From assembly GCA_019359635.1 (NCBI GenBank), contig JAHHGY010000005.1:1-64000 (forward strand): a stretch of 64,000 nt of DNA, read 5' to 3'. This stretch comes from Chroococcus sp. CMT-3BRIN-NPC107 (GTDB lineage: Bacteria > Cyanobacteriota > Cyanobacteriia > Cyanobacteriales > Chroococcidiopsidaceae). The notes beneath the pieces were generated by a model. The model was not told the origin of the DNA. It made no database searches and was given only the letters and a program-made list of their open reading frames with translations. Of this stretch, positions 9,427 through 19,365 are shown in pieces. Positions within the stretch are counted from its first letter, which is position 1; each line of letters begins with the position of its first letter. The position numbers were made by a program, and so were the translations under genes.

Positions 9427-10068
9427 TTAAGCCTTACGTTCATGTAAATAAGTAAATACTGATTTGTCGCCAATGTCTGGGGGAATTGGTTGTAAGGCTT
9501 TACGCAAGGCAAATACAGCAAATAAAATAGCCCAACTAGTAAGCGCGCTCTGCTCCAACTGTGGCGGGAAAATACCTAACATATGTCCTAAAAGCAAAAC
9601 TGGAATTAAAAAAGTTAGAAATTTTGTTTCTAAACGTTGAAAACAAAAAGCTTCTTTAAAAAAAATCCCTGTTAGAGCGGCAAAAATAAACCCAACACTA
9701 AATAATGCTACTGGTTGACGATAAAGAGTTATAGCTAAAGGTGAGTTGCTAGAAATTGTCCAAAAAACTGCGGCAGTAGTACCAATTGCCCAAAAGATTT
9801 GTAATACTCTATGCAGTACAGCTAGATAGATATGTATTGTTAGCAAACTAATACCTAAACCCAAGCTAAAACAAAAAAACAAGGGCGTTAGTAACGAAAT
9901 ATAATTAGTATTTGTTAGCGCGATCGCACTACCCAAAGCAAAACTAATCGCTGAGATCGCTAAACCAATGCGGTAAATAATTACACCAGTGCGATCGCTG
10001 CGCTCGATAGTAAAATTGCCAAACTGTCCTTGATAAATAATGGATTCTGGCGCTAGTTGTTCCGTCAT
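9427..10068 (-). CDS. DUF2301-type integral membrane protein
   Basis: The 213-residue protein has a short hydrophilic N-terminus (YQGQFGNFTIERSDRTGVI) followed by about six hydrophobic helices and a short charged C-terminus. This layout matches the uncharacterised DUF2301 membrane family seen across cyanobacteria; the assignment is from pattern recall. There are no catalytic motifs. The gene begins 20 bases downstream of the SpoIIE-type phosphatase on the same strand, so the two are probably one transcript. Its biochemical role is unknown. Confidence 0.75.
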   Translation of the reverse strand: MTEQLAPESIIYQGQFGNFTIERSDRTGVIIYRIGLAISAISFALGSAIALTNTNYISLLTPLFFCFSLGLGISLLTIHIYLAVLHRVLQIFWAIGTTAAVFWTISSNSPLAITLYRQPVALFSVGFIFAALTGIFFKEAFCFQRLETKFLTFLIPVLLLGHMLGIFPPQLEQSALTSWAILFAVFALRKALQPIPPDIGDKSVFTYLHERKA

Positions 10069-10088
10069 AGCAGGTATTTAAGATAATT

Positions 10089-11468
10089 TTATTGAATTTG
10101 CATGACAACCAAAGTCATATCATCATTATTTTGACTTGCCGTACCGATAAATTGGCGAACTTTATCAAACAAATATTCTAAAATTGACTGAGGTTCTAAA
10201 GAATGCTTACAAGCCCAGGCAAAAGCGCGAATCAAGTTTTCTTCGTCAAAGCGATCGCCATTTTGACTAGCAGCATCGGTAAATCCATCCGTGTAATAAA
10301 TAATTGTGTCTCCACTGCGTAGTTGAACTTGAGCATTTTCATACTGATTGTGAGCATCAAGCCCAATTAGCATTCCCAATGTATCAAGCCGCTTAATAGT
10401 TTTAGTTGCCGCGTGCCACAATAATGGTGGATTATGAGCCGCATTACTATAAGTTAAAATCTGCGTGTCGGGATCGTACTCCGAACAAAATAGCGTCACA
10501 AACCGATGAGAATTTTCTAAGTCTGCATACATGACCCGATTTAAGTGTTGCAAAATTCGGGCTGGAGAGTGACCGTTTAGCACTTCACCTCGTAACATTC
10601 CCCGCGTCATGGTCATAATTAACCCCGCAGGTACGCCCTTTCCCATCACGTCACCAATTACTAGCGCCCAGCGCGGAGAAGCTTGGGAAGCTAAACTTTT
10701 TTGTTTATCGCGATCGGTAGGAATAAAATCATAATAATCTCCTCCAACTCGATTGGCAGGTTGACACAAAGCTGCGAGATTTACACCAGGAATAGTTGGA
10801 CATTGACGCGGGAGTAGTTGCAATTGAATTTCCGCGCCAATTTCTAGTTCCCGATCTAAACGTTCTTTTTTACGTAATTCTACAGTAAGTTCGCCATTTT
10901 CAATGGCTACGGCCGTTTGGTCGGCAATCAGACGTACGAGCTTTTGTCTGTCTTCAGTCCAGGTGTATTGGGGATTACCGCTAAAAACGTATAACCTGCC
11001 TCTTTCTGCGTGTTTGACCAAAATACTCGTACCAAACAACTGCATCTCGCCTCCCAATAGGCTGCTAACTTGAGCATCTAATACAGTGGTGGCGGGTACT
11101 AATTGAGCCGCAGTTAGAGAGGCTGTAACTACACTGGTTGCGGTTTCTAAGGCTTTACGAATCGTTTTTTGCTGGCTGCTATCTTGGCAATGCAGTTGTT
11201 CTAACTTTACTTGACCGTTGGCTTTATATAAAATTAGTGCGCCACCGTCGGCATCTGTTACCCGCGTTGCCATGAGCGGAATCAACTCTAAAAATTGGTT
11301 GAGGTTGTTGAAGCTTCTGAGCGCAAAACCCAAAGAGCTTAGTAAGTCTTGAATTTTGTGTTGTTCTCGATGCAGACGTGCCACCAATTCTTTGAGAGCC
11401 AAAACTGGGTTAATGTCTGTAGAAGCATTGTTGCGATCGCTAGGTTGTTGAGAGGGCGGTTGAGGCAC
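10089..11468 (-). CDS. GAF-domain SpoIIE-family protein phosphatase (PP2C type)
   Basis: This 459-residue cytosolic protein has a GAF-like sensory domain at about residues 40-200 and a metal-dependent PPM/SpoIIE serine phosphatase at 225-458. Visible phosphatase motifs are GGDYYDF, GDVMGKGVPAGLIM, YYTDGFTDA and NDDMTLVV, which provide the metal-binding aspartates. Such RsbU-like enzymes usually dephosphorylate anti-sigma-factor antagonists. No partner kinase or antagonist is next to it. Its stop is 20 bases before the DUF2301 membrane protein, so the pair may work together. Confidence 0.92.
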   Translation of the reverse strand: MPQPPSQQPSDRNNASTDINPVLALKELVARLHREQHKIQDLLSSLGFALRSFNNLNQFLELIPLMATRVTDADGGALILYKANGQVKLEQLHCQDSSQQKTIRKALETATSVVTASLTAAQLVPATTVLDAQVSSLLGGEMQLFGTSILVKHAERGRLYVFSGNPQYTWTEDRQKLVRLIADQTAVAIENGELTVELRKKERLDRELEIGAEIQLQLLPRQCPTIPGVNLAALCQPANRVGGDYYDFIPTDRDKQKSLASQASPRWALVIGDVMGKGVPAGLIMTMTRGMLRGEVLNGHSPARILQHLNRVMYADLENSHRFVTLFCSEYDPDTQILTYSNAAHNPPLLWHAATKTIKRLDTLGMLIGLDAHNQYENAQVQLRSGDTIIYYTDGFTDAASQNGDRFDEENLIRAFAWACKHSLEPQSILEYLFDKVRQFIGTASQNNDDMTLVVMQIQ

Positions 11469-11674
11469 AGAAGTTATGCTTCCATTTAGAATGCTGTTTT
11501 GATTGTGGTGACGCTGGGGATGTCAAGTTAGGGAGGTTTTTTAAACTTAACTTCCTGCGGTGTTAAATCAAAGATTATAGCGTAGGGTGTCTGTCTTGGC
11601 ACTTTTTTTTATCGCGTTGCTATGCCAATTAATTATCTAAATAAAGCAATCTAAGTTTTTGCAGCCAAATAATT

Positions 11675-12313
11675 TTAAATACTTTCGGTTTGCCCTACTA
11701 TGGTTGGACCATCTACTACTAAATTTAGGCGATCGCTATGAATTGTTAATATCGTCGGCTGACTAATATTTAAGTCAGCAAATGGGCTAGTTGTGGGAAT
11801 TTCTAATTTAGCACTAACTAAACCAAAGCTCGATTGGGCAAAAGCTGGAAATATTAACAAATTGCTGTCTTTACAACTAAAAGCTGAAGCGCTCAGTTTT
11901 AAAGGCAAACCAAAGCTTTGACGGTTGTAATTTAATTTACAGAGCAATTTGTCTGCTTGACTTACTGTAACGCTATGTTCTGTCCAGGCAAATTGAGCTA
12001 GTTCTTTGGGTAATCCCCACACTTCTCGTCCACCAGCAACCGAATTAGGATTATCTACATAAATATGAGAAACCCAGCCACCAAATTTACCTTTGTAGCT
12101 CAAAAATCCAGCAATAATAATTAATTCGCTATACTCTAATACCGAACCAGAACTGTACTTAGATAAATAAACTCCACCGACAGTTTTACCCGGCAGTACA
12201 GAAACTATATTTAGCTCTGACGGAATGAGTGGACGCACTCGCGCAGCATCTAATAACTGTAAAGAAACAAAAGCATCGCCTTTTAATGTCCAAGGAGGCT
12301 GGGGATAAGTCAT
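11675..12313 (-). CDS. Acetoacetate decarboxylase-family protein
   Basis: The 212-residue product begins MTYPQPPWTLKGDAF. It contains the family-like segments YLSKYSSGSVLEYSEL and GGREVWGLPKELAQF, the second carrying a lysine at the place typical of the catalytic Schiff-base lysine loop in acetoacetate decarboxylase-like folds. Cyanobacterial members have no proven substrate, so true decarboxylase activity is uncertain. I chose the ATG at 12313; an in-frame TTG lies six bases upstream. It is the last gene of a same-strand run after rpoZ and a secreted hypothetical protein, 23 bases downstream of the latter. Confidence 0.8.
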   Translation of the reverse strand: MTYPQPPWTLKGDAFVSLQLLDAARVRPLIPSELNIVSVLPGKTVGGVYLSKYSSGSVLEYSELIIIAGFLSYKGKFGGWVSHIYVDNPNSVAGGREVWGLPKELAQFAWTEHSVTVSQADKLLCKLNYNRQSFGLPLKLSASAFSCKDSNLLIFPAFAQSSFGLVSAKLEIPTTSPFADLNISQPTILTIHSDRLNLVVDGPTIVGQTESI

Positions 12314-12336
12314 TATCAATATTTTTAGGTTTCAAG

Positions 12337-12936
12337 CTATTTCAATCTCTGTGCGTCTCCTGGACGCGGCGATAGTGGGGAATTAGAGCGATTGGTTGAA
12401 TTAGTAGTAGAACTTGTATTTGGCGATGTAGTATTAACTGGCGATCGCGTATTTTGATTGAATAAGCTAACTAAAGCTTGGACTAAATCGTTACGCTCTT
12501 TGCGGCTGAGGCGACTAATTGCCGCGCGATCGCTCTCTATTGGATTAGTATTTAAAGTGCTACTTCCTGGATAAGCGGCTTCGTCAATAATTTCGTTAGC
12601 ACCTAAATAATCAGCCAAAGTTAGTTTCCAATCAAGCCGATAACCCGGTGCGCGTCCTTTGACATACAAATGATATTGCAACAAACGAGTAATTAAGGTG
12701 CTATTTTCATCTACTTTTCCCGTTTCTTTGTTGATATATTTGTTTTCTAATGGTAAATTTGGCATTCCTTGATACACTCGCCGCCAAAGCTCTTGAGGTC
12801 TAGCCGTTTGAGCAAAGCTAGGCAATGTATTGATGGCAGTTAAGAAGCTAGGACTATGTAACCCGGTTCCTAAAACTATTAGACCTGCTATACAGGCGAT
12901 TGTAGATAGCTTTATAAATTGCTTTTGCCTGTTCAC
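12337..12936 (-). CDS. Hypothetical secreted protein downstream of rpoZ
   Basis: I do not recognise a named domain. From a GTG start at 12936 the 199-residue product begins MNRQKQFIKLSTIACIAGLI, a positively charged then hydrophobic stretch that looks like a signal peptide ending near SFAQT. The mature part has a globular region (LWRRVYQGMPNLPLENKYIN, then a Y-R-L-D-W-K-L-T-L-A-D-Y segment), and a Ser/Thr/Asn/Pro-rich tail likely to be disordered. The frame is open further, to 13047, but that would overlap rpoZ by 50 bases and bury the signal peptide. The start lies 61 bases after the rpoZ stop. It is probably periplasmic. Confidence 0.7.
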   Translation of the reverse strand: MNRQKQFIKLSTIACIAGLIVLGTGLHSPSFLTAINTLPSFAQTARPQELWRRVYQGMPNLPLENKYINKETGKVDENSTLITRLLQYHLYVKGRAPGYRLDWKLTLADYLGANEIIDEAAYPGSSTLNTNPIESDRAAISRLSRKERNDLVQALVSLFNQNTRSPVNTTSPNTSSTTNSTNRSNSPLSPRPGDAQRLK

Positions 12937-12997
12937 AATGATTATTAGTAATTTACCTAAGACTTTTGCTTGATTATTACCAAAGAGGAGTAGCTTT

Positions 12998-13234
12998 TTA
13001 AGGTTCGCCAATAATTTCTGGCTGATTGAGTTCGTCAGACATTTCAATAATTGCTCGCAAAACTGGTTTCATCATCGGATCGTCCATCGTATCAAAGTCT
13101 TCGTAGCGGCGGCGTTTGGCGCGATTGGCTACTTGAACGGTAATGCGATAGCGATTTGAGGCGGCGCTAATTAACTCTTCCGACCGCTGGATAACTTCGC
13201 TGTGGGGTGTCTCGAATTTAGGACGTTTGAGCAT
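12998..13234 (-). CDS. rpoZ: RNA polymerase omega subunit
   Basis: The 78-residue protein is the omega subunit, which helps assemble and stabilise the core RNA polymerase. The core motif [20 protein letters not shown] is the cyanobacterial form of the conserved omega region, and the C-terminus [16 protein letters not shown] is also characteristic. Length is normal. It heads a same-strand cluster with a secreted hypothetical protein and an acetoacetate decarboxylase-like gene. Confidence 0.95.
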   Translation of the reverse strand: MLKRPKFETPHSEVIQRSEELISAASNRYRITVQVANRAKRRRYEDFDTMDDPMMKPVLRAIIEMSDELNQPEIIGEP

Positions 13235-13383
13235 GAAACCTATTGGTTAGGGTCAACTCTAGTTTACAACACCCTACACAAATCGGGCGATCGCCTCCAA
13301 AAAAACTTGCAAGTAACCCTCTGTTGATAGATGTTTTTCTTTTGGGTTTCCAATTAATAATATATTTTTACCCAATTATTTTT

Positions 13384-13800
13384 ATGGCTGATATTATCGA
13401 AACTGCTGTTGATGCCGGAAACTTTACCACATTAGTAAAAGCAATTGAAAGTGCTGATTTGGTGGAACTTCTCAAAAGCGAAGGATCTTATACAGTTTTT
13501 GCTCCTACCGACGAAGCATTTTCTAAGTTACCCCAAGAAACTTTAGATGAGTTACTTCAAGATGTTCCCAAGCTCAAAAGAATTCTCACTTACCATGTAG
13601 TGTTCGGAGACGTTAGAGAAGAAGATTTAAAGCAAATTGAAGAAGCCGCCACTGTAGAAGGCTCGATAGTTGCGATTGAAACTACTAATGGCATTAAAGT
13701 TAATGATATCACGGTTATAAAAACAGATATTATTGCTGATAATGGTGTAATTCATGTTATTGATGGCGTTTTGATACCTACTTTGGTAGCGGCAGAATAA
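13384..13800 (+). CDS. Fasciclin (FAS1) domain protein
   Basis: This 138-residue protein is a single FAS1 domain, an adhesion-type fold. It shows both conserved boxes: YTVFAPTDEAFSKLP, and NGVIHVIDGVLIP near the end, with LTYHVV between them. The frame is open upstream to 13243, but the ATG at 13384 gives MADIIETAVDAGNFTTLV, the usual beginning of this cyanobacterial family. No signal peptide is visible with this start, so export is unclear. It is divergent from rpoZ. Confidence 0.9.
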   Translation: MADIIETAVDAGNFTTLVKAIESADLVELLKSEGSYTVFAPTDEAFSKLPQETLDELLQDVPKLKRILTYHVVFGDVREEDLKQIEEAATVEGSIVAIETTNGIKVNDITVIKTDIIADNGVIHVIDGVLIPTLVAAE

Positions 13801-13829
13801 AGATTGGCGTAAATAGATAGATGACTTTT

Positions 13830-13866
13830 TTAAGTAAAGTAGAAGTTTTTAGTCTGCTTTACTTAA
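13830..13866. terminator. Hairpin after the fasciclin gene
   Basis: TTAAGTAAAG (13830-13839) pairs perfectly with CTTTACTTAA (13857-13866). It starts 30 bases after the fasciclin stop. The right side is AT-rich but lacks a clean T-run, so termination strength is uncertain. Confidence 0.45.
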
Positions 13867-14025
13867 CTATTTAAAACCCCTGCATCTGCTAAAAGAAATA
13901 TTTTTATCTAGAAATAGATTATTTTTGAAATTTTAAAAATATTTAAACTCAAATTAACCTACTATTACCCCACAAACTTGTAAAGCTTGCTACAGTAATA
14001 GAGTAATATTTCAAAGTAGAAAATC

Positions 14026-14340
14026 ATGGCAACAGCAGACCTCAACTCAACTATCTCTGCTTTGAAAGGTGGATTAACATCACTTCCTGCTGAAGCAGCA
14101 GTAGCAAATATTGAAAGCTGGCACTCACAACTAAAAGATGCAGCGCCTGAAGTTGCAAGCACTCTTGCCGAACTAAAAACTGCTCTTACAAGTGGTAGTG
14201 CATCTGGTTCTTCAATCGGTGCATTGTTAAAGAAACTTGGCGAACAAGCCTCTGGCGCTGGTGCAAGCGCTGGTGGTGATGCTGGTTCACAACTACAAGA
14301 ATTAGGCAAAATGCTTACGTCTGCTGGTGGCTCACTCTAA
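14026..14340 (+). CDS. Small Ala/Ser/Gly-rich helical protein of unknown function
   Basis: The 104-residue protein has no signal peptide, membrane helix or cysteine. It starts MATADLNSTISALKGGLTSL. Alternating amphipathic helical stretches (ESWHSQLKDAAPEVASTLAE, then LQELGKMLTSAGGSL) are split by a flexible Ser/Gly/Ala segment. A strong terminator lies 48 bases after the stop, supporting its reality as a separate transcription unit. I know of similar unnamed small proteins in cyanobacteria but no function. Confidence 0.75.
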   Translation: MATADLNSTISALKGGLTSLPAEAAVANIESWHSQLKDAAPEVASTLAELKTALTSGSASGSSIGALLKKLGEQASGAGASAGGDAGSQLQELGKMLTSAGGSL

Positions 14341-14387
14341 TTCATTAATTGTTTGGCACTGACATCTAAAACTTTGCCGAAACACTA

Positions 14388-14426
14388 ACAAGAGGCATCT
14401 AATTTATAGATGCCTCTTGTGTTGTT
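14388..14426 (+). terminator. Strong intrinsic terminator, possibly bidirectional
   Basis: ACAAGAGGCATCTA (14388-14401) pairs perfectly over 14 bases with TAGATGCCTCTTGT (14407-14420) around a five-base loop, then GTTGTTTT follows. It separates the small helical protein from the convergent GH13 gene, which starts its stop codon at 14427. Confidence 0.85.
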
Positions 14427-15881
<1,455 letters not shown>

Positions 15882-16297
15882 GATTACTTTTTAGTGCAAC
15901 ACTCGTTAAGTTACATATATTTACAGTTTTCTGGTTCTAACTTGGGGTTGAATGTAATGAATTTTTAGAGATTAAGTCAAGAATTGGTGAATAAATTGGC
16001 TGAATTTAAAAAAATGTACTTTAAATTACAATTTACTACATAAATATAGTTTCTTCGATCTAGGTAATGCGATCGCTTCAAGTCAGAAAACTTCCAATAC
16101 CTTTCGGTTAAGCTCCTTTCCTCAAAAATCAGATTAAAAAAAGTAGCTGAATCTATTGAAACTTCGTGAACGCAATTCATGCCGAAATACTTAACCGAAA
16201 AGTATTGAGAAAACTTCTGTTCTTTTGCTAATTTTTTAGACATTGGAAGTACATACTTTTTTGTCAGTGTCTATAGGGTGATTTGGAGGTAATGAAG
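15882..16297. other. Gene-poor spacer upstream of the GH13 and mod genes
   Basis: This AT-rich stretch holds one minus-strand open frame of 88 codons (15977-16243) that I do not accept as a gene: it resembles no family I know and shows no ribosome-binding site. A single HIP1 octamer lies near 16070. At the right end a GGAGGT sequence (16285-16290) precedes a short plus-strand reading frame listed separately. Confidence 0.5.
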
Positions 16298-16393
16298 ATG
16301 TCAGAACAGACTGAAAGCACTCAATATGTGCAAGCGACACTGACTTACGGCAACAGTTTTAGATTATCGAAATTTCCAATTGGTCAGGCGTAA
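16298..16393 (+). CDS. Possible 31-residue small protein
   Basis: A full consensus Shine-Dalgarno GGAGGT (16285-16290) stands seven bases before an ATG at 16298; another in-frame ATG lies at 16292. The frame reads MSEQTESTQYVQATLTYGNS and ends with TAA at 16391. I do not recognise it. The sequence looks protein-like (polar N-terminus, then alternating beta-type residues), and it could also be the broken 5' end of a longer gene. It is convergent with modBC, 21 bases from its stop codon. Confidence 0.35.
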   Translation: MSEQTESTQYVQATLTYGNSFRLSKFPIGQA

Positions 16394-16414
16394 GACTAAA
16401 CTTTGAGACTGGTA

Positions 16415-18226
16415 TTAACTCATTAAAATTAGCCGTAGCGGCTCTAAACATAGAAACCAAGGCGAGGGACGGTCTTTGAGTACAGCCCATTTTTCTTTAA
16501 ACACCTCGGCTTGCAAATGGTAGTCAGAGCGATCGCGCGGCGGATGTTGCAGCTTGAGATATAAAGTCATGCGGTGGGGTGTTTCACTGGTTTGTACTAG
16601 CCAGCAACGAAAGGTGTTTTCTTGGGTTAAGTCGTTGGGAAAAGTCAATTGATGGGCGCGAATGCCTACATAAGCAAGCTGGCTGGGTATCGGCTCAATA
16701 GTGCGCAGAGTACAACCCCAATCGGTAGCTTCAACTATTTGAGGTGAAAGCATACGGGCGCGCGAGAAGTTTTTGCACCCAGTTAGTTGAGCAATGCTTA
16801 CAGTTTGGGGATGCTCAAAAATGCTTTCTTTAGAACCATAAATAGATATTTTGCCTTCGGACAGCACCAAGAGATTTTTGCAGACACGATAAACTTCTTC
16901 TAAGTTGTGAGTAACAAACAAACTGACACCTTGGTAAGTAGAAAGAGTTTCAATTAGCTGCTTTTCTAACTGGCTACGCAGATGAGTGTCAAGGGCAGAA
17001 AAGGGTTCGTCAAGCAATATCGCCTCTGGTTGAATAGCTAAAGCTCTAGCCAACGCGACTCGCTGCTGCTGACCGCCCGATAATTGTTGAGGATAGCGGT
17101 TTTCCAGTCCTGACAACTGCATGAGAGCAATTTGGGTGTTTACCCGCCGTTCGCGTTCTAGTTTGGGTAGCTGCTGCAAGCCAAAGCCAATGTTTTGCAA
17201 GACATTTAAGTGCGGAAACAGAGCATAGTTTTGAAACAAAAAGCCAATGTGGCGCTCGCCTGAAGGCAAATTAATTCCCTTTATGGAGTCAAATAATACC
17301 CGTCCGTTGAGAACAATTCGACCGCAATTAGGAGTTTCTAACCCCGCAATACACCGAAGAATCATACTTTTACCCGCACCCGAAGCCCCCAACACTCCTA
17401 AAGTGTCCGACTCGGTTGTAAAGGATGTTTGTAGAGAAAAGCTTTTTAGTTGCTTGTGAATGTCTACAACCAAACCCTTATTGTTAATAACTGATTCTAA
17501 AGGCGATACTCTTAGAGGGTCGTCGGGTGGGAGCGATCGCGTAGCACTTTTAGCTCTAACACTAAAGGAGTTAGAGAAATCTGACCAAAAATAAAGAGCG
17601 AAAAGAATAGCAAAAGTTATTGCCAAAATTACTAGCACCCAAAATACCGCTTGCTGCCTATCCCCCGATTCCACCGCAAAATAGATAGCAATGGGAATAG
17701 TCTGCGTTTGTCCTGGAATATTGCCCGCCAGCATCAAAGTAGCGCCAAATTCGCCCAAGGCACGGGCAAAAGTTAAAATAGTTCCAGCAATAATTCCAGG
17801 ATTTGCTAAAGGTATAACAACTTGCCAGAAAATCGTCAGTTCTGATGCTCCAAGAGTGCGCGCAGCTAGGAGCAAGTTACTATCAACTTGGGCAAACGCA
17901 CCTTGAGCCGTTTTGTACATTAGCGGAAAAGCAACTACAGTGGCGGCGATGACCGTAGCCGACCAGGAAAAAATAACTGTTACTCCTAATTGTTCTAACA
18001 ACTGTCCCAGAAAACCGTTTCTACCCAACAGCAACAGCAATATAAATCCGACTACTGTAGGCGGCAAAACCAAGGGAGAAATCAGTAGTCCTTCAATTAG
18101 GGCTTTACCTTTACCGCGATAGCCCTGCATCCACTGGGCGGCGGCAATTCCCAAAAAGAAGGCAATAATAGTAGCCGCAAAGGCTGACTTAAGAGATATC
18201 CATAAAGGCGATAAATCAAATTCCAT
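16415..18226 (-). CDS. modBC: Fused molybdate ABC transporter permease-ATPase (ModBC)
   Basis: One 603-residue protein combines two subunits of the high-affinity molybdate importer. Residues 1-235 are the permease, with about five membrane helices and the EAA loop around ASELTIFWQVVIPLANPGI. Residues 250-480 are the ATPase: Walker A GASGAGKS, signature LSGGQQQRVALARAL, Walker B ILLDEPFSALD and switch histidine in FVTHN. The C-terminal 120 residues resemble the regulatory/TOBE-like region of ModC. ModB-ModC fusions are known in cyanobacteria. modA lies 33 bases upstream on the same strand, completing the transporter. Confidence 0.93.
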   Translation of the reverse strand: MEFDLSPLWISLKSAFAATIIAFFLGIAAAQWMQGYRGKGKALIEGLLISPLVLPPTVVGFILLLLLGRNGFLGQLLEQLGVTVIFSWSATVIAATVVAFPLMYKTAQGAFAQVDSNLLLAARTLGASELTIFWQVVIPLANPGIIAGTILTFARALGEFGATLMLAGNIPGQTQTIPIAIYFAVESGDRQQAVFWVLVILAITFAILFALYFWSDFSNSFSVRAKSATRSLPPDDPLRVSPLESVINNKGLVVDIHKQLKSFSLQTSFTTESDTLGVLGASGAGKSMILRCIAGLETPNCGRIVLNGRVLFDSIKGINLPSGERHIGFLFQNYALFPHLNVLQNIGFGLQQLPKLERERRVNTQIALMQLSGLENRYPQQLSGGQQQRVALARALAIQPEAILLDEPFSALDTHLRSQLEKQLIETLSTYQGVSLFVTHNLEEVYRVCKNLLVLSEGKISIYGSKESIFEHPQTVSIAQLTGCKNFSRARMLSPQIVEATDWGCTLRTIEPIPSQLAYVGIRAHQLTFPNDLTQENTFRCWLVQTSETPHRMTLYLKLQHPPRDRSDYHLQAEVFKEKWAVLKDRPSPWFLCLEPLRLILMS

Positions 18227-18259
18227 TGATTTTTAGTGGGAATATATTAATTGCAGATG

Positions 18260-19054
18260 TCAGCTATTTATCCCAAAGCCATACTTTTGAAACACCGCTT
18301 TTGCTTGAGTGCTAGACAAAAATTGAATAAAGTTCCTAGCCGCAGCGACATTTCTACTGCCTTTGAGGGCGGCGACGGGATAGACAATCGGTGAATGTAA
18401 ATTGGATGGTGCTGTGGCTCCCACCCTCACAGAGTTAGAGGCTTTAGCATCTGTAGTATAGACAATGCCTGCATCAACATCACCTGTCTCAACGTAGGTT
18501 AATACTTGACGAACATTGTTGCCGTAAACAAGTTTTGATTTGAGTAAGTTAAATAGTTTCAAATTAGCGAGCAGTTCTTGAGCATACTGCCCCGCCGGGA
18601 CACTTCTCGGTTCGGCGATCGCAATTCTTCTTACTTGAGAATTAGTCAAGTTTCTAAAGCTCGTCAAAGGGGGAGCATTTTTAGGGGTAATCAAGACTAA
18701 GCGATTGGTTAGTAAAGTTTTCCGAGTTCCTGGAAGGAGGAGATTTTCTTGCTGCAAAACATCCATTTGTTTAGCGGCGGCAGAAAAAAATACATCAACG
18801 GGCGCTCCCTGGACAATTTGTTGTTGCAAAGCACCGGAACTTGCGAAGTTATAGTTAATGCTGACATTCAAATTAGCATTTTGGTAGATAGTTTTAATCT
18901 CTTGCAGGGCGTTAGTCAAACTAATTGCCGCCGATACGGTTAATGATATGGGTTGGGCGCAGACTGGGGATGTTTTTATAGCGCCAAAGCTGATAGTAAA
19001 TAATATTGCCGCAGTTATTCCAGCAATTAAGGTGAGGATGCGTCTTCTGCCCAT
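18260..19054 (-). CDS. modA: Molybdate-binding periplasmic protein ModA
   Basis: ModA captures molybdate or tungstate in the periplasm and delivers it to ModBC. The 264-residue protein starts MGRRRILTLIAGITAAILFT, a signal peptide cleaved near VCAQ. Mature-domain features include AAISLTNALQEI near the N-terminus, the substrate-binding FASSGALQQQIVQGAPVDVF segment, VETGDVDAGIVYTTDA, and a C-terminal FIQFLSSTQAKAVFQKYGF. All are standard for the ModA family. Length is normal. It is the first gene of the two-gene molybdate operon. Confidence 0.95.
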   Translation of the reverse strand: MGRRRILTLIAGITAAILFTISFGAIKTSPVCAQPISLTVSAAISLTNALQEIKTIYQNANLNVSINYNFASSGALQQQIVQGAPVDVFFSAAAKQMDVLQQENLLLPGTRKTLLTNRLVLITPKNAPPLTSFRNLTNSQVRRIAIAEPRSVPAGQYAQELLANLKLFNLLKSKLVYGNNVRQVLTYVETGDVDAGIVYTTDAKASNSVRVGATAPSNLHSPIVYPVAALKGSRNVAAARNFIQFLSSTQAKAVFQKYGFGINS

Positions 19055-19119
19055 TAGAGATAACTCTTAAGTTTTTAACTTTGACTTGCGATGGTTAGCT
19101 GCAAGTTTTGGCAACCTAA

Positions 19120-19293
19120 CTATTGTGCCAGTCCTTGATAGATTATCTGGTAGTGTAACGAAAGCAACAATAATTGCTCAAGTATGAACAGTTGGTGTTG
19201 TCTAGTGATATCTAATGTCGAACTGCCCAAGGCGATCGCATCTTCTAAGTTAAATATCTCGTTGTAGTTGTTCTGGGCTGTGATTTGGGCATC
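19120..19293 (-). pseudogene. Possible gene remnant upstream of modA (57 codons)
   Basis: The 311-base spacer between modA and the divergent lipoprotein gene contains a minus-strand frame open for 57 codons up to a TAG at 19122-19120. It reads as ordinary protein (NLEDAIALGSSTLDITRQ, then a leucine-rich helix), with a HIP1 octamer in the codon register GAT GCG ATC GCC, as is common in real cyanobacterial genes. No start codon is present and a stop precedes it. It is probably the 3' end of a lost gene; its family is not recognisable. Confidence 0.3.
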
Positions 19294-19365
19294 CTACAGT
19301 ACAGGGAACTAGCTACTTCTTGCCAGGGGCATATTTATATAAAAAATTACTGCAACTGCGCTCTT

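Noticed and set aside
11578-11621. GTGTC/GGCAC stem followed by eight T residues upstream of the SpoIIE-type phosphatase
   Set aside because: The T-run is on the plus strand, where no gene ends nearby, so it cannot be assigned as a terminator.
15977-16243. Minus-strand open frame of 88 codons
   Set aside because: No ribosome-binding site, unusual residue composition for this genome, no recognisable family; probably a chance frame in AT-rich spacer.
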